Positions 36,610 to 45,884 of a stretch of 64,000 nt of DNA are shown in pieces (the first letter of the stretch is position 1; the number at the start of each line of letters is the position of its first letter). The notes below the pieces were generated by a model. That model had not been told where the DNA came from. It saw only the letters and a program-made list of their open reading frames with translations, and did no database searches. Location of the stretch: NCBI GenBank assembly GCA_024644235.1, contig JAHELJ010000002.1, positions 148,425 to 212,424 of the forward strand. Reading direction: 5' to 3'. The stretch comes from Lewinellaceae bacterium (lineage in GTDB: Bacteria > Bacteroidota > Bacteroidia > Chitinophagales > Saprospiraceae). Made by a program: the position numbers and the translations under genes.

Positions 36610-38277
36610 TTAAGCCAGACCAGTTATCTGACCGTTCTCACTGATATCCATATGCACAGCAGCTGGCACCTCGGGCAGTCCGGGCATTCTCATAATGTCT
36701 CCCGTGATTGGTATGAGAAATCCTGCTCCGGCTGCGATTTCGATCTGACGGACTGTCACCACAAAATTCTCCGGCCGTCCCAATAATTTGGGATTATCGG
36801 ATAGACTTTTTTGAGTCTTGGCAATACATACGGGAAGATGGTCCAGACCCAGCTGCTCAATTTTTCTCAGATCCCGTTTAGCTTGGGCGGTGAAGTCAAT
36901 AGCCTCTGCTCCATAGATTTCCCTTGCTACCGTTTGGATCTTATCCTTGACCGGACTCTTCCATTCATAAAGTGGTTTGAACTTTACCCGATTGGCCTCA
37001 GCGATGGCAGAAACTTTTTCTGCCAGTTCGAGGGCACCTTGTCCACCTTTCGCCCACACTTTCGATACCGCAAGCTCAACACCAAGATTTGAACAAGCAC
37101 TCCTTACAACATCGATCTCATCATCGGGATCTCCCTCGAAATGATTAAGTGCAACTACGGGTTTTAGCTCAAACTTCAGCATATTCTCGACATGTTTTTC
37201 CAGGTTTTCCAGTCCTAACTTCAATCCTGTCATGTTAGGCCTGTGTACCTCGGAAAGAGCTACCTCTCCATGATATTTGATCGCTCTCAGCGTGGCAACA
37301 AGTACAGCCGATGCTGGACTCAGGCCAGCTGACACGCATTTGATATCGAGAAACTTTTCCGCACCCAGATCAAAACCGAATCCTGCTTCCGTGACGACAT
37401 AATCCGAAAGTGAAAGACCCATTTTAGTGGCGATGACAGAATTGGTGCCTTGGGCTATGTTGGCAAAGGGCCCACCGTGGATGATAGCCGGGTTACCACC
37501 AGCTGTCTGAACAAGATTTGGTTTGATGGCATCTTTAAGTAGGGCAGCCATCGCTCCTTGGGCTCGAAGGTCCCGGGCGTAGATAGGCTTTTTGTCATGA
37601 GTGAATCCGATGAATATTCTAGCTAGCCGTTCTTTCAGATCATCGAAGTCTTCCGCCAGGCAAAGTATCGCCATGATCTCGGATGCAGCAGTGATATCAA
37701 ATCCCGTCTCTCTCGGCACTCCGCCAGTGGCGCCCCCAAGTCCTACGATCACATTACGCAGTGATCGATCATTCATATCCATTACACGCTTCCATAGAAC
37801 GGTCCTGGGATCAATACCCAACGTGTGATTCCTACTCTGAATATTGTTATCAATCATTGCCGCCAGTAGGTTGTTGGCTTTCTCAATTGCGGCAAAGTCC
37901 CCGGTAAAATGCAGATTAATATCTTCCATGGGCAAGACCTGCGCATACCCTCCTCCTGCTGCGCCTCCCTTAATTCCAAACACCGGGCCCAGACTGGGCT
38001 CCCTCAATACTACGACTGACCTTTTGCCGATGAAATTGAGTGCATCTGCCAAACCGATTGATGTGGTAGTTTTTCCTTCTCCCGGAGGTGTCGGTGATAT
38101 GGCCGAGACCAAAATGAGTTTTTTACCTTTCCGAAGATCATCTCGAGCATAAGGCAAGGGAATCTTTGCCTTATACTTCCCATATAATTCGAGGTCATCA
38201 GATTTGAGCTTCAGGGCTTCAGCGATCTCAGTAATGGGTTTCAACTCGATTGAACGAGCTATCTCAAGATCAGTCAT
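36610..38277 (-). CDS. fhs: Formate--tetrahydrofolate ligase
   Basis: 555 residues from ATG 38277 (MTDLEIARSIELKPI), the family's usual start and length; the frame extends 14 codons upstream without coding character. It makes 10-formyl-THF from formate, THF and ATP for purines and formyl-Met. The ATP-binding loop TPPGEGKTTTSIGLADAL is near residue 60. EPSLGPVFGIKGGAAGGGYAQ and GGNPAIIHGGPFANIAQG are further conserved blocks. Cytosolic. The PAP2 gene lies 49 bp upstream on the same strand. Confidence 0.97.
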   Translation of the reverse strand: MTDLEIARSIELKPITEIAEALKLKSDDLELYGKYKAKIPLPYARDDLRKGKKLILVSAISPTPPGEGKTTTSIGLADALNFIGKRSVVVLREPSLGPVFGIKGGAAGGGYAQVLPMEDINLHFTGDFAAIEKANNLLAAMIDNNIQSRNHTLGIDPRTVLWKRVMDMNDRSLRNVIVGLGGATGGVPRETGFDITAASEIMAILCLAEDFDDLKERLARIFIGFTHDKKPIYARDLRAQGAMAALLKDAIKPNLVQTAGGNPAIIHGGPFANIAQGTNSVIATKMGLSLSDYVVTEAGFGFDLGAEKFLDIKCVSAGLSPASAVLVATLRAIKYHGEVALSEVHRPNMTGLKLGLENLEKHVENMLKFELKPVVALNHFEGDPDDEIDVVRSACSNLGVELAVSKVWAKGGQGALELAEKVSAIAEANRVKFKPLYEWKSPVKDKIQTVAREIYGAEAIDFTAQAKRDLRKIEQLGLDHLPVCIAKTQKSLSDNPKLLGRPENFVVTVRQIEIAAGAGFLIPITGDIMRMPGLPEVPAAVHMDISENGQITGLA

Positions 38278-38326
38278 GTTGTCAGGAATTTGGAAGAGCA
38301 AGGTAATTAATTCACACAATAAGGCC

Positions 38327-39001
38327 CTAGTGATTCTTTGTCGTTGACCTGCCTCTTGCCGAATGTTCTCTCGATGACCAAGCTCTCTGAATTCTCGGGT
38401 GAATGAAGCCGATGACTACTGCACTTAGTAAGAAGCCCACCAGCGATCCAAAAAGTACATCCTTTAGGAAGTGATGTCCGAGATACATTCTTGAAATTGC
38501 CACGCCAGAAGCCATGAAAAAACAAACAAGTACAAACCAGGTCCTTTTGTAATAGATCAGGGCAAGAAGACCGAAGAGGGCAAATGCTGAAAGCGAATGT
38601 CCACTAGGAAAACCATTTAATCCTCTAAGTACTTCCGCACCATCGATCCAGAGCAATTGATCTAACTGTTCAGTTCTTGTGTAGAAGTCCCAGGGACGTT
38701 CATGAGCAAAGAGTGCCTTAAGGCCAAAACTTAGAAGTGGGACCATGGCAGATACCATGATAAGGCTGATGGTGTATTGCCGGTCGGTGTATAAAAACCA
38801 CAACAAAGCAAGTACGTAAGCCGGAAATTCAACAATCTTGGTCCAATAGCTGAATAACTGAGCCAGGCGCTCGGTGCGCCAATCGGTAAGCCATACAAGT
38901 TCCTGACCATGATCTGTAATAAACCAAATCGCCAGGCCTATCAGCCAAAAAGATCCAAAAAGAATGATCCATAGCCGGTGCTGACTAAAGACGTGTTGCA
39001 A
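38327..39001 (-). CDS. PAP2 family membrane phosphatase
   Basis: 224 residues with about six TM segments. The three-part acid phosphatase motif is present: KALFAHERPWDF (KxxxxxxRP), GFPSGHSLSAFALFG (PSGH) and SRMYLGHHFLKDVLFGS (SRxxxxxHxxxD). Active site faces the periplasm. Likely substrates are undecaprenyl pyrophosphate, phosphatidic acid or a lipid A phosphate. Its start overlaps the end of the upstream LptF/LptG-like gene by 17 bp, so the two are coupled, which fits an envelope lipid/LPS role. Confidence 0.92.
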   Translation of the reverse strand: MQHVFSQHRLWIILFGSFWLIGLAIWFITDHGQELVWLTDWRTERLAQLFSYWTKIVEFPAYVLALLWFLYTDRQYTISLIMVSAMVPLLSFGLKALFAHERPWDFYTRTEQLDQLLWIDGAEVLRGLNGFPSGHSLSAFALFGLLALIYYKRTWFVLVCFFMASGVAISRMYLGHHFLKDVLFGSLVGFLLSAVVIGFIHPRIQRAWSSREHSARGRSTTKNH

Positions 39002-40541
39002 ATGGCTTCTTGTTTAGAAACTTCGAAAAAGCTACGACCAACCGGTCTATATTCAACATCTTGGAATCGTTCATTGCTTTGATTGTCAGAAATAATCCAA
39101 TTGGAAAAAGAATGGAGCATGGCAACCAGGCTGCTGCAATCGGGTCGAGTGCATACCCTTTTGACAACTTTTCACAAAGTTTAGTAAGGATGACAAAAAC
39201 CATAAAGAAGACAATAGCGATAAGAAGCGGATAGCCAAATCCCCCTTTCCGTACGATGGCACCCATGGGAGCTCCAATAAACAGGAAGATAAAACAGACC
39301 ATTGCAAAGCCGTACTTGGAGTGAAGCTGATAGGTATGGCGTTGTAGTTTTTCTTCTTGAATCAGCATTCGTTGCTGATATTCATAGGCGAGATTTTTTG
39401 ATGAGCGAGCAATATTCCTGGCTTTGCTTAACAGATCAACCCGTTTGGTGATAGCAAAGGAATTTGCCAGGCTCTCGCCAGGTTTCAGTGCCGACAAAAA
39501 TGGTTGTTCAACAGTGTACACAACGTGCCTACTTTTCTTTATTTCTAAAGGAGTCAAATCAGACCTGGATTGGAGCGAGTCAGACCCTTCCGGTTTCAAC
39601 GAATCAACCTTTTCATCTCCTGGTTGATAATGGAGGTAGTAGAGCTTATCGCGAGCATCTTTTCTAACCTTTTCAGCCAGCTCATCGATTTGCAAGTGAA
39701 TTGAATCAATCGCATGTTTAAGCTGATGGGTATTCAGCATAGCATGGTAGCTCTTAAATAGGTCCTCATCAGTACGATCTAGATCGAATTCAGACAAATC
39801 AAAAACTTTGGTCCATTCCCCAAATCGGGTACGAATGAAAGGATAGCGGTTTCTCCGTTGGGCTGATTCCACCTTCTGGTATTGATTGCCATCCCGCATC
39901 TGCATTACAAAAAATTTGTCGTCAGGTGTGATGTACATTTCTCCATCTTTGGCCCGGATCACGTTAAGTTGATTTCGATTGTTGCTGGCATCATCATCGA
40001 TCATGATGTCACCAATCTGACGATTATCCGCACTCTTCCGGCCGATTCGAATGGAGTATCCCTGAAAATCGTCATTGAATACGCCAGACTCCAAATACAA
40101 GGCAGGCTTTTGTTTCTTAATGTCATAAAGTCTCGATCTAAACTTTAGGTTGGAATAGGGAATGACATAGTTCGAACAAAGAAAAGAAGATAAAGCCACC
40201 AGGGCAGCCAAACCCATACTAGAACGCATAGTCCGCATTAGCGGAATACCGGCTGTTTTCAAACTGGCCAGTTCATACTTTTCTGCCAGACTGCCAAACA
40301 CCATCACAGATGCCAGCAACACAGCGATGGGTAGAGACATCGGTATGAGTGACAATCCCATATAATAGATCATTTCTGCTAGCAGAAAAATTCCCACTCC
40401 CTTGCCGGCAATATCATCGATATAGAGCCATAGAAACTGCATCATCAGTACCAGCTGTGCGATGGAGAACGCCACGACAAAAGGAGGAATGAACTCCTTT
40501 AGCAAAAGTTTATCTATCTTCTTGATTTTCAGCAACTTCAC
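38985..40541 (-). CDS. LptF/LptG (YjgP/YjgQ) family permease
   Basis: 518 residues from GTG 40541 (the overlapping ATG hits a stop at once). Three N-terminal TM helices (FIPPFVVAFSIAQLVLMMQFLWLYI, then IYYMGLSLIPMSLPIAVLLASVMV) and the conserved stretch LAEKYELASLKTAGIPL precede a large periplasmic jellyroll domain (about 130-385). Three C-terminal TM helices follow. LptF and LptG drive lipopolysaccharide extraction with the LptB ATPase. The two subunits cannot be told apart here. The periplasmic domain is longer than in E. coli, as usual in Bacteroidota. It overlaps the downstream PAP2 gene. Confidence 0.9.
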   Translation of the reverse strand: MKLLKIKKIDKLLLKEFIPPFVVAFSIAQLVLMMQFLWLYIDDIAGKGVGIFLLAEMIYYMGLSLIPMSLPIAVLLASVMVFGSLAEKYELASLKTAGIPLMRTMRSSMGLAALVALSSFLCSNYVIPYSNLKFRSRLYDIKKQKPALYLESGVFNDDFQGYSIRIGRKSADNRQIGDIMIDDDASNNRNQLNVIRAKDGEMYITPDDKFFVMQMRDGNQYQKVESAQRRNRYPFIRTRFGEWTKVFDLSEFDLDRTDEDLFKSYHAMLNTHQLKHAIDSIHLQIDELAEKVRKDARDKLYYLHYQPGDEKVDSLKPEGSDSLQSRSDLTPLEIKKSRHVVYTVEQPFLSALKPGESLANSFAITKRVDLLSKARNIARSSKNLAYEYQQRMLIQEEKLQRHTYQLHSKYGFAMVCFIFLFIGAPMGAIVRKGGFGYPLLIAIVFFMVFVILTKLCEKLSKGYALDPIAAAWLPCSILFPIGLFLTIKAMNDSKMLNIDRLVVAFSKFLNKKPFATRL

Positions 40542-40632
40542 ATTACTTTTCTGCGCACGATGTGATCGTGTTATTCAACATCAAAGCGCCTGAATGTAAC
40601 ATAATTTAACCTTATAACGTCTTTCCCCTGAA

Positions 40633-41142
40633 ATGAGTTTGCAAACCTTCAACAACCAGGTACTTCCTCTACGAGATAAGCTCTACCGATTTTCTCTGCG
40701 GATTGTCGGAAACACCCAGGATGCTGAAGATGTAGTACAGGAGGTAATGGTGAGGGTTTGGAAGAAGAAGGAAGATTGGAAGCAATGGAGCAATATTGAA
40801 GCTATGTGTATGACAATAACCCGGAACCTCTCGATTGACAAAAAGAGAAATAAACACACCCGAGTGACTGACATGCCTGATCACTATGACGAGCCATCAG
40901 GTGATGCAACTCCGGATGAAGTGACTGCCTCCAATGATTTGATGAGTCAAATCCGGGCGATGATGGATGAATTACCAGAAAAGCAAAGGTCAATAATCCA
41001 ATTGCGAGATATCGAAGGCTATGCTTACAAAGAAATTGCTGAGATTCTGGAAATACCTCTGAATCAGGTAAAAATCAACTTGCACCGGGCTCGCCTTTTT
41101 CTGAAAGAAAAGATTGTAAAAGCAAAAAGTTATGGATTCTAA
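40633..41142 (+). CDS. ECF-type RNA polymerase sigma factor
   Basis: 169 residues. Sigma-70 region 2 is at about 15-80 (LYRFSLRIVGNTQDAEDVVQEVMVRVW, split here by the 20-residue rule in mind: core DAEDVVQEVMVRVW). Region 4 is at about 110-165 (LPEKQRSIIQLRDIEGYAYK, then EIAEILEIP). It should direct RNA polymerase to promoters of its own regulon. The next gene overlaps its end by 11 bp and encodes a single-TM protein in the usual anti-sigma position. Two DUF4252 genes follow. No good TAnnTTTG box was seen upstream, in line with autoregulation from a different promoter type. Confidence 0.94.
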   Translation: MSLQTFNNQVLPLRDKLYRFSLRIVGNTQDAEDVVQEVMVRVWKKKEDWKQWSNIEAMCMTITRNLSIDKKRNKHTRVTDMPDHYDEPSGDATPDEVTASNDLMSQIRAMMDELPEKQRSIIQLRDIEGYAYKEIAEILEIPLNQVKINLHRARLFLKEKIVKAKSYGF

Positions 41143-41611
41143 CCAAGTAAAAATATTGCTTGAAAAGTACTGGCAGGGAGAAACCAGCGTGGTGGAAGAA
41201 AGTAGGCTTAAAGCTTACTTCCGGAGCGACGATGTGGCAGAAGAGCTGGAGCAATATCGAGCCTTGTTCCAATTCTTTGATGCGGAAGCATTGATAAAAT
41301 TCCATCCGGTGTTAAAGACTCCAACCAGGAAATCTAATACCGTCCGAATCCTCTCCTCCGCCTGGGTTCGAGGTGCAGCAGCCGCGGTGATACTGGCACT
41401 AGGTGTATACTTTTTCATGATACCTGGTCAAGAAAATATTGACATGAGGGATGTCACCTACATAGACACTTATGAAAGTCCGGAATTAGCCTACGAAGAG
41501 GCAAAAAAGGCACTGTTTTATCTGTCCGGAAAAATGAACAAAGGAGTATCGACTGCCGCCAATTCTTTAGACAAGATGAAAACACTGGATGAGATTGTAA
41601 ATGCAAACTAA
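41132..41611 (+). CDS. Putative membrane anti-sigma factor
   Basis: 159 residues. The N-terminal ~75 residues are soluble and acidic (VKILLEKYWQGETSVVEES, EELEQYRALFQFFDAE), then one TM segment at 79-98 (AWVRGAAAAVILALGVYFFM), then a periplasmic tail ending in KTLDEIVNAN. This topology, the 11 bp overlap with the sigma gene and the following DUF4252 genes fit an anti-sigma factor that holds the sigma factor at the membrane. No ZAS zinc motif is present. Function inferred from position and topology. Confidence 0.72.
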   Translation: MDSNQVKILLEKYWQGETSVVEESRLKAYFRSDDVAEELEQYRALFQFFDAEALIKFHPVLKTPTRKSNTVRILSSAWVRGAAAAVILALGVYFFMIPGQENIDMRDVTYIDTYESPELAYEEAKKALFYLSGKMNKGVSTAANSLDKMKTLDEIVNAN

Positions 41612-41650
41612 AATTTAAGTGAAGATTCAATTCTATTAATAAATAAAATT

Positions 41651-42172
41651 ATGAAAACACGACTCTTAATTGCTGCGGTATTGGCTGTCTTTGTCACTAC
41701 CCTGGTATCGGCCCAATCGAATGCTTTGGACAAATTTTTTACATCCTACATGGATGATCCATCTTTCACCGTTGTTACCATCAGTCCGAAAATGTTTCAA
41801 ATGATTTCTAAACTCGACATGGAGGATATGGAGCCTGAGGTAAAAGATCTTCTCAATAACATTAAAGGATTGAGGATCCTGGCAAGGGAAGACTACGATG
41901 GTAGACAACTGTATAACGAAGCCAGCTCTAAAATCAATGCAAATGAATATGATGAGCTCCTACGGGTTCGTGACAAAGATGAAAATGTCCGGATTTTCGT
42001 AAAGGCTCAAGGGGATGTCATCAATGAACTGCTGTTGATTGTCGGAGGTGCCAGCGAATTTGTTATGTTGGATCTTACAGGATCAATAGATCTTAAGACT
42101 GTGGGCAAACTTGGAGGTGCACTTGATGTGCCCGGCATCAAGCACCTGGAGAAAATGGACGAGAAGCATTGA
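41651..42172 (+). CDS. DUF4252 domain protein (first copy)
   Basis: 173 residues. A signal peptide ends near VSAQ (residue 22). The mature part fits DUF4252: LDKFFTSYMDDPSFTVVTIS at its start, a central helical block (EVKDLLNNIKGLRIL) and VNELLLIVGG-like strands near the end (read INELLLIVGGASEFVML). It lies 39 bp after the anti-sigma gene. DUF4252 proteins are exported, of unknown role, and often sit in sigma/anti-sigma operons of Bacteroidota. Likely a regulon output or a sensor of the system. Confidence 0.85.
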   Translation: MKTRLLIAAVLAVFVTTLVSAQSNALDKFFTSYMDDPSFTVVTISPKMFQMISKLDMEDMEPEVKDLLNNIKGLRILAREDYDGRQLYNEASSKINANEYDELLRVRDKDENVRIFVKAQGDVINELLLIVGGASEFVMLDLTGSIDLKTVGKLGGALDVPGIKHLEKMDEKH

Positions 42173-42193
42173 GCAGCCTAAAACCAAAGAACT

Positions 42194-42664
42194 ATGAAAT
42201 ACTTAATAATCTTCGCTATGCTGCTGCTCCCTGCGATCCCATCCATGGGTCAATCACCAGCAATTGATGATTTTTTTACGAAGTATAAGCAGACAGATGA
42301 TGCGGTAAGTCTTTCAATCGGAAGAGTACTCATTCACATTGGTAGTTGGTTTATCGAAGATCCTGCAGCCCGGAGCATCGCCCGTAAGGCAAAGCACCTT
42401 CGCCTCCTCAGTAGCGAAAATCAAAATATCGTCGACCCAAAGGATATAGAAATCCTGAAAGATGAACTTCATATCGATGGCTTTGAGTCACTAATGACGG
42501 TCCGAAGCGAGGGTTCTCTTTTGGAGATCCTGGGGAGAGATGACCGCGATGTGTTACGAAATCTCATCCTTCTGATGAATGAGGAAGATGAATTTGCTTT
42601 AGTAAGTATAAAATGCAAAATGACCTACGACGAACTACAACAGTTGATTTCTCAGATCGAATAG
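42194..42664 (+). CDS. DUF4252-like protein (second copy)
   Basis: 156 residues with a signal peptide (MKYLIIFAMLLLPAIPSMGQ). It is a paralog of the gene 21 bp upstream: both share the AIDDFFTKY/ALDKFFTSY opening, a KHLRLLS/IKGLRIL strand and an acidic -LMTVRSEG-/-LLRVRDKD- block. Sequence divergence between the copies is high. Ends the sigma-factor operon; a terminator-like hairpin follows. Confidence 0.8.
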   Translation: MKYLIIFAMLLLPAIPSMGQSPAIDDFFTKYKQTDDAVSLSIGRVLIHIGSWFIEDPAARSIARKAKHLRLLSSENQNIVDPKDIEILKDELHIDGFESLMTVRSEGSLLEILGRDDRDVLRNLILLMNEEDEFALVSIKCKMTYDELQQLISQIE

Positions 42665-42688
42665 TAACTGGATAGAATATGATAACTC

Positions 42689-42720
42689 AAAAGGGCGGCC
42701 CACTTTGGATCGCCTTTTTT
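42689..42720 (+). terminator. Rho-independent terminator of the sigma/DUF4252 operon
   Basis: AAAAGG-G-CG (42689-42697) pairs with CGCCTTTT (from 42711) with one bulged base, ending in TTTTTT. It lies 25 bp after the second DUF4252 stop codon. Confidence 0.6.
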
Positions 42721-42739
42721 ACTTTTGGCCCAAATATCA

Positions 42740-45634
42740 ATGTATATGAAGGCTCTTCTATCTAACACTCTGTTGGCAGTCTTATTTCTCGTGGGAGGAC
42801 CGCCAGATCTCACGGCGCAGTTTCCCAACCCTACCTCAGTTGAAGAGAGGATGGAAGGGTATTCAAAACGAGCTGCCCTCAAAAAAAGATCGCTTCTAAC
42901 CAAGTTGCCGTTCACAAACGTAGGGCCATCGGTGTTCAGTGGCCGGGTAGTGGACATTGCAGTTAATCCCCAAGATCCTTCCATTTTTTATGTGGCATAC
43001 GCCTCTGGAGGACTCTGGAAAACAGAGAATAATGGCATCAGCTTCTCCCCTCTTTTCGATCAGGAAATTGTCATGACGATCGGTGATATTGCAGTTGATT
43101 GGCAGCGTGGAGTGATCTGGGTGGGCACGGGAGAAAACAATAGTAGTCGTTCCTCCTACGCTGGATTTGGAATGTACCGAAGTGACGACGATGGAATATC
43201 GTGGCAGCACAAGGGATTATCTGATTCTCATCACACCGGCCGTATCATCCTTCACCCTACTGATCCAGACATCCTCTGGGTGGCCATGACTGGTCATCTG
43301 TACAGCAACAATGATGCAAGAGGTATTTACCGATCGGAAGATGGTGGTGATAGCTGGCAAAAGACTCTGTATGTCGACGATAAGACAGGTGCAATTGATA
43401 TCATCCAGGATCCGGCAAATCCCAATATGCTTTTTGCTGCTATGTGGGAAAGAAGCAGGAAGGCATGGGACTTTCAGGAAGCAGGTCCGGGCACCGGAAT
43501 TTACAAGAGCATCGACGGTGGCTTAACCTGGACCAAGATCAGCGGAGGTCAGTCAGGATTTCCAGATGGTGAAGGTGCTGGGCGGATAGGATTGGCGATG
43601 ACCCGCAAAGATGGAAGATCTTATCTCTATGCGATACTGGACAATTACTATCGCCGTCCTCCCGAAGAAGAGAAATCTGCAGGCTTGAGTAAGGACATGC
43701 TTCGTGAAATGACAACGGCACAATTCCTGGAGTTGGAAGATAAAGAGCTGAGAAAATTTCTCAAGGAGAATCGATTTCCAAAGGAATATTCAGCTGATAG
43801 GGTCAAATCGATGGTAAAGTATAAAACTTTGCAGCCTGTGGAACTTGTAGAATATCTCGAAGACGCAAATTCCTTATTATTCGATACACCAGTCATCGGT
43901 GCTGAAGTCTACCTTTCCACAGATGAGGGTGCGACTTGGGCTAAGACACATGAAGATTACCTGGACCGGGTTTACAATAGCTATGGTTACTATTTCGGAC
44001 AGATCCGGATAGATCCGAATGATCCGGAAAAAGTATACATCATGGGAGTCCCCATCATTAAGTCAAGTGACGGTGGCAAAACGTGGGAAAACATCAATCA
44101 AGACAATGTGCATGTGGATCACCACGCCTTATGGATCAATCCGCAACGTCAAGGTCATCTGATACTTGGAAATGACGGTGGAATCAATATCTCCTACGAT
44201 GACGGGAAAACATGGTCCAAAAACAATGAACCTGCCGTGGGACAGTTTTACGCAATTGCCGTGGACCGGCAAGACCCGTACCATATTTATGGAGGCACCC
44301 AGGACAATGGAGTATGGGAAGGACCAAGCAACTATGAAGCGGGAGTTGAGTGGCAAAGTTCCGGAGCCTATCCATATGAAGAACTGTTAGGAGGAGATGG
44401 GATGCAGGTAGAGGTGGATTGGCGTACCAATGATATCGTCTATACCGGTTATCAGTTTGGAAATTACTTTCGAATACACAAAAAAGATGGAAGTCGCAAA
44501 TCAATCAGTCCTAAGCATGAATTGGGGCAAAGACCTTTTCGTTTCAATTGGCAAACCCCTATCCTACTCTCCCGGCACAATCAGGACATCCTCTATCTGG
44601 GATCTCACATGTTGCACCGATCTATGAACCAGGGCAATGATTGGGCAGCCATTTCGGGTGACCTGACTCAAGGTGGGAAAACAGGTGACGTGGCCTATGG
44701 CACCTTGACGAGCATTAGTGAATCCCCATTTCAATTTGGACTTCTGTACACGGGAAGTGATGATGGCCGGGTACATGTTACTGAAGATAGCGGGTCAGAA
44801 TGGTCCGATATCTCTGCTGGCCTTCCTTCCAATATGTGGGTGAGTCGAGTTATGGCTTCTTCTCATGTCAAAGATCGAGTGTATTGTAGCTTGAACGGAT
44901 ATCGCTGGGACGATTTTGAGGCATATCTCTTCGTATCTGAGGACAAAGGCCAAAGCTGGTTGAGCATTGGTGATGACCTCCCTCACGAACCAGTAAATGT
45001 GGTAAAAGAAGATCCCGTGAATCAAAATGTCCTATATGTCGGCACTGATCATGGAGTTTACATCTCAATGGATCGTGGTTCTACCTTTATGTCCACTGGG
45101 TCAGACTTGCCAGCGGTGGCAGTTCATGACCTGGTCGTCCATCCTGATGCCAAAGAGCTTGTACTAGGCACTCATGGTCGATCTATTTACACAGCTGATG
45201 TGTCTCAGATTCAACAGCTAGACGATACGATTATGAAGAAATCAGTGCACCTATTTTCATTGGCAAAAGTGAGATACCGTTCAAACTGGGGTCAGGAACG
45301 TTTATATCGCGATCATGAATATGTCGAGTCTGAGGTTTCTATTCCGGTCTACCTGAAGGACGAAAGTAAACTTACCATTGCAATTGAACTAAATGATACT
45401 GAGCTTTCATCCTGGGAAGAGAGAGGCGTAAAAGGTCTAAACTTCTTCACCTATGATTTGTCGTTTGATAAGAAGTTTGCGGATACAGTGCTGGCGAAGG
45501 CAGTAGAAAAAGATGAAGATTTTGAGTGGCCCGACACCGATAACAAAAAAATTTACTTGCCACCTGGTGATTACACAGTGAAAATATCGCTGTCATCAGC
45601 AGTCGAAAGCACTGTTACTTTGAAAGTTGAATGA
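42740..45634 (+). CDS. Secreted sortilin/VPS10-like BNR-repeat protein
   Basis: About 964 residues. The frame opens at TTG 42725, but that lies in the terminator tail; ATG 42740 or 42746 gives a proper signal peptide (MKALLSNTLLAVLFLVGG). The chain is a large beta-propeller with many Asp-box (BNR) repeats: SDDDGISW, SEDGGDSW, SIDGGLTW, STDEGATW, SSDGGKTW, SYDDGKTW, SEDKGQSW, SMDRGSTF. TKLPFTNVGPSVFSGRVVDI at the start matches the VPS10-like glycosyl hydrolase group common in Bacteroidota. An insertion near 300-375 and a C-terminal beta domain complete it. The enzymatic activity is not established. No T9SS domain, so periplasmic or outer-membrane associated. Confidence 0.87.
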   Translation: MYMKALLSNTLLAVLFLVGGPPDLTAQFPNPTSVEERMEGYSKRAALKKRSLLTKLPFTNVGPSVFSGRVVDIAVNPQDPSIFYVAYASGGLWKTENNGISFSPLFDQEIVMTIGDIAVDWQRGVIWVGTGENNSSRSSYAGFGMYRSDDDGISWQHKGLSDSHHTGRIILHPTDPDILWVAMTGHLYSNNDARGIYRSEDGGDSWQKTLYVDDKTGAIDIIQDPANPNMLFAAMWERSRKAWDFQEAGPGTGIYKSIDGGLTWTKISGGQSGFPDGEGAGRIGLAMTRKDGRSYLYAILDNYYRRPPEEEKSAGLSKDMLREMTTAQFLELEDKELRKFLKENRFPKEYSADRVKSMVKYKTLQPVELVEYLEDANSLLFDTPVIGAEVYLSTDEGATWAKTHEDYLDRVYNSYGYYFGQIRIDPNDPEKVYIMGVPIIKSSDGGKTWENINQDNVHVDHHALWINPQRQGHLILGNDGGINISYDDGKTWSKNNEPAVGQFYAIAVDRQDPYHIYGGTQDNGVWEGPSNYEAGVEWQSSGAYPYEELLGGDGMQVEVDWRTNDIVYTGYQFGNYFRIHKKDGSRKSISPKHELGQRPFRFNWQTPILLSRHNQDILYLGSHMLHRSMNQGNDWAAISGDLTQGGKTGDVAYGTLTSISESPFQFGLLYTGSDDGRVHVTEDSGSEWSDISAGLPSNMWVSRVMASSHVKDRVYCSLNGYRWDDFEAYLFVSEDKGQSWLSIGDDLPHEPVNVVKEDPVNQNVLYVGTDHGVYISMDRGSTFMSTGSDLPAVAVHDLVVHPDAKELVLGTHGRSIYTADVSQIQQLDDTIMKKSVHLFSLAKVRYRSNWGQERLYRDHEYVESEVSIPVYLKDESKLTIAIELNDTELSSWEERGVKGLNFFTYDLSFDKKFADTVLAKAVEKDEDFEWPDTDNKKIYLPPGDYTVKISLSSAVESTVTLKVE

Positions 45635-45668
45635 GTAAAGTTTATTTTCACCGACAAATTGATAAGAA

Positions 45669-45830
45669 ATGGGAAAAGGAGACATTAAAACGAAAAGAGG
45701 TAAAATTATCCGCGGTTCGTACGGTAGAACAAGACCACACAGTAAAGGAGAGCCAAAAGTTGAAGCTGAGTCAGCACCGAAGAAGACTGCGAAAAAGAAG
45801 ACCGCTACCAAGGCTAAGAAGAAGAAGTGA
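45669..45830 (+). CDS. 30S ribosomal protein THX
   Basis: A 53-residue gene. It starts at ATG 45669 and reads MGKGDIKTKRGKIIRGSYGR, the conserved N-terminal signature of the small THX (bS22/Thx-like) ribosomal protein of Bacteroidota, where it inserts in the head of the 30S subunit. A Lys/Ala/Thr-rich tail (PKKTAKKKTATKAKKKK) follows the core, longer than in many homologs. It begins 34 bp after the BNR-protein gene and ends at TGA 45828-45830. The overlapping frame starting at 45631 is spurious. Confidence 0.92.
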   Translation: MGKGDIKTKRGKIIRGSYGRTRPHSKGEPKVEAESAPKKTAKKKTATKAKKKK

Positions 45831-45884
45831 TAACAGGTTTGGGAGCGTCTTCAATACCATTGAAAGCAAATCCTTTGGTTTGAA

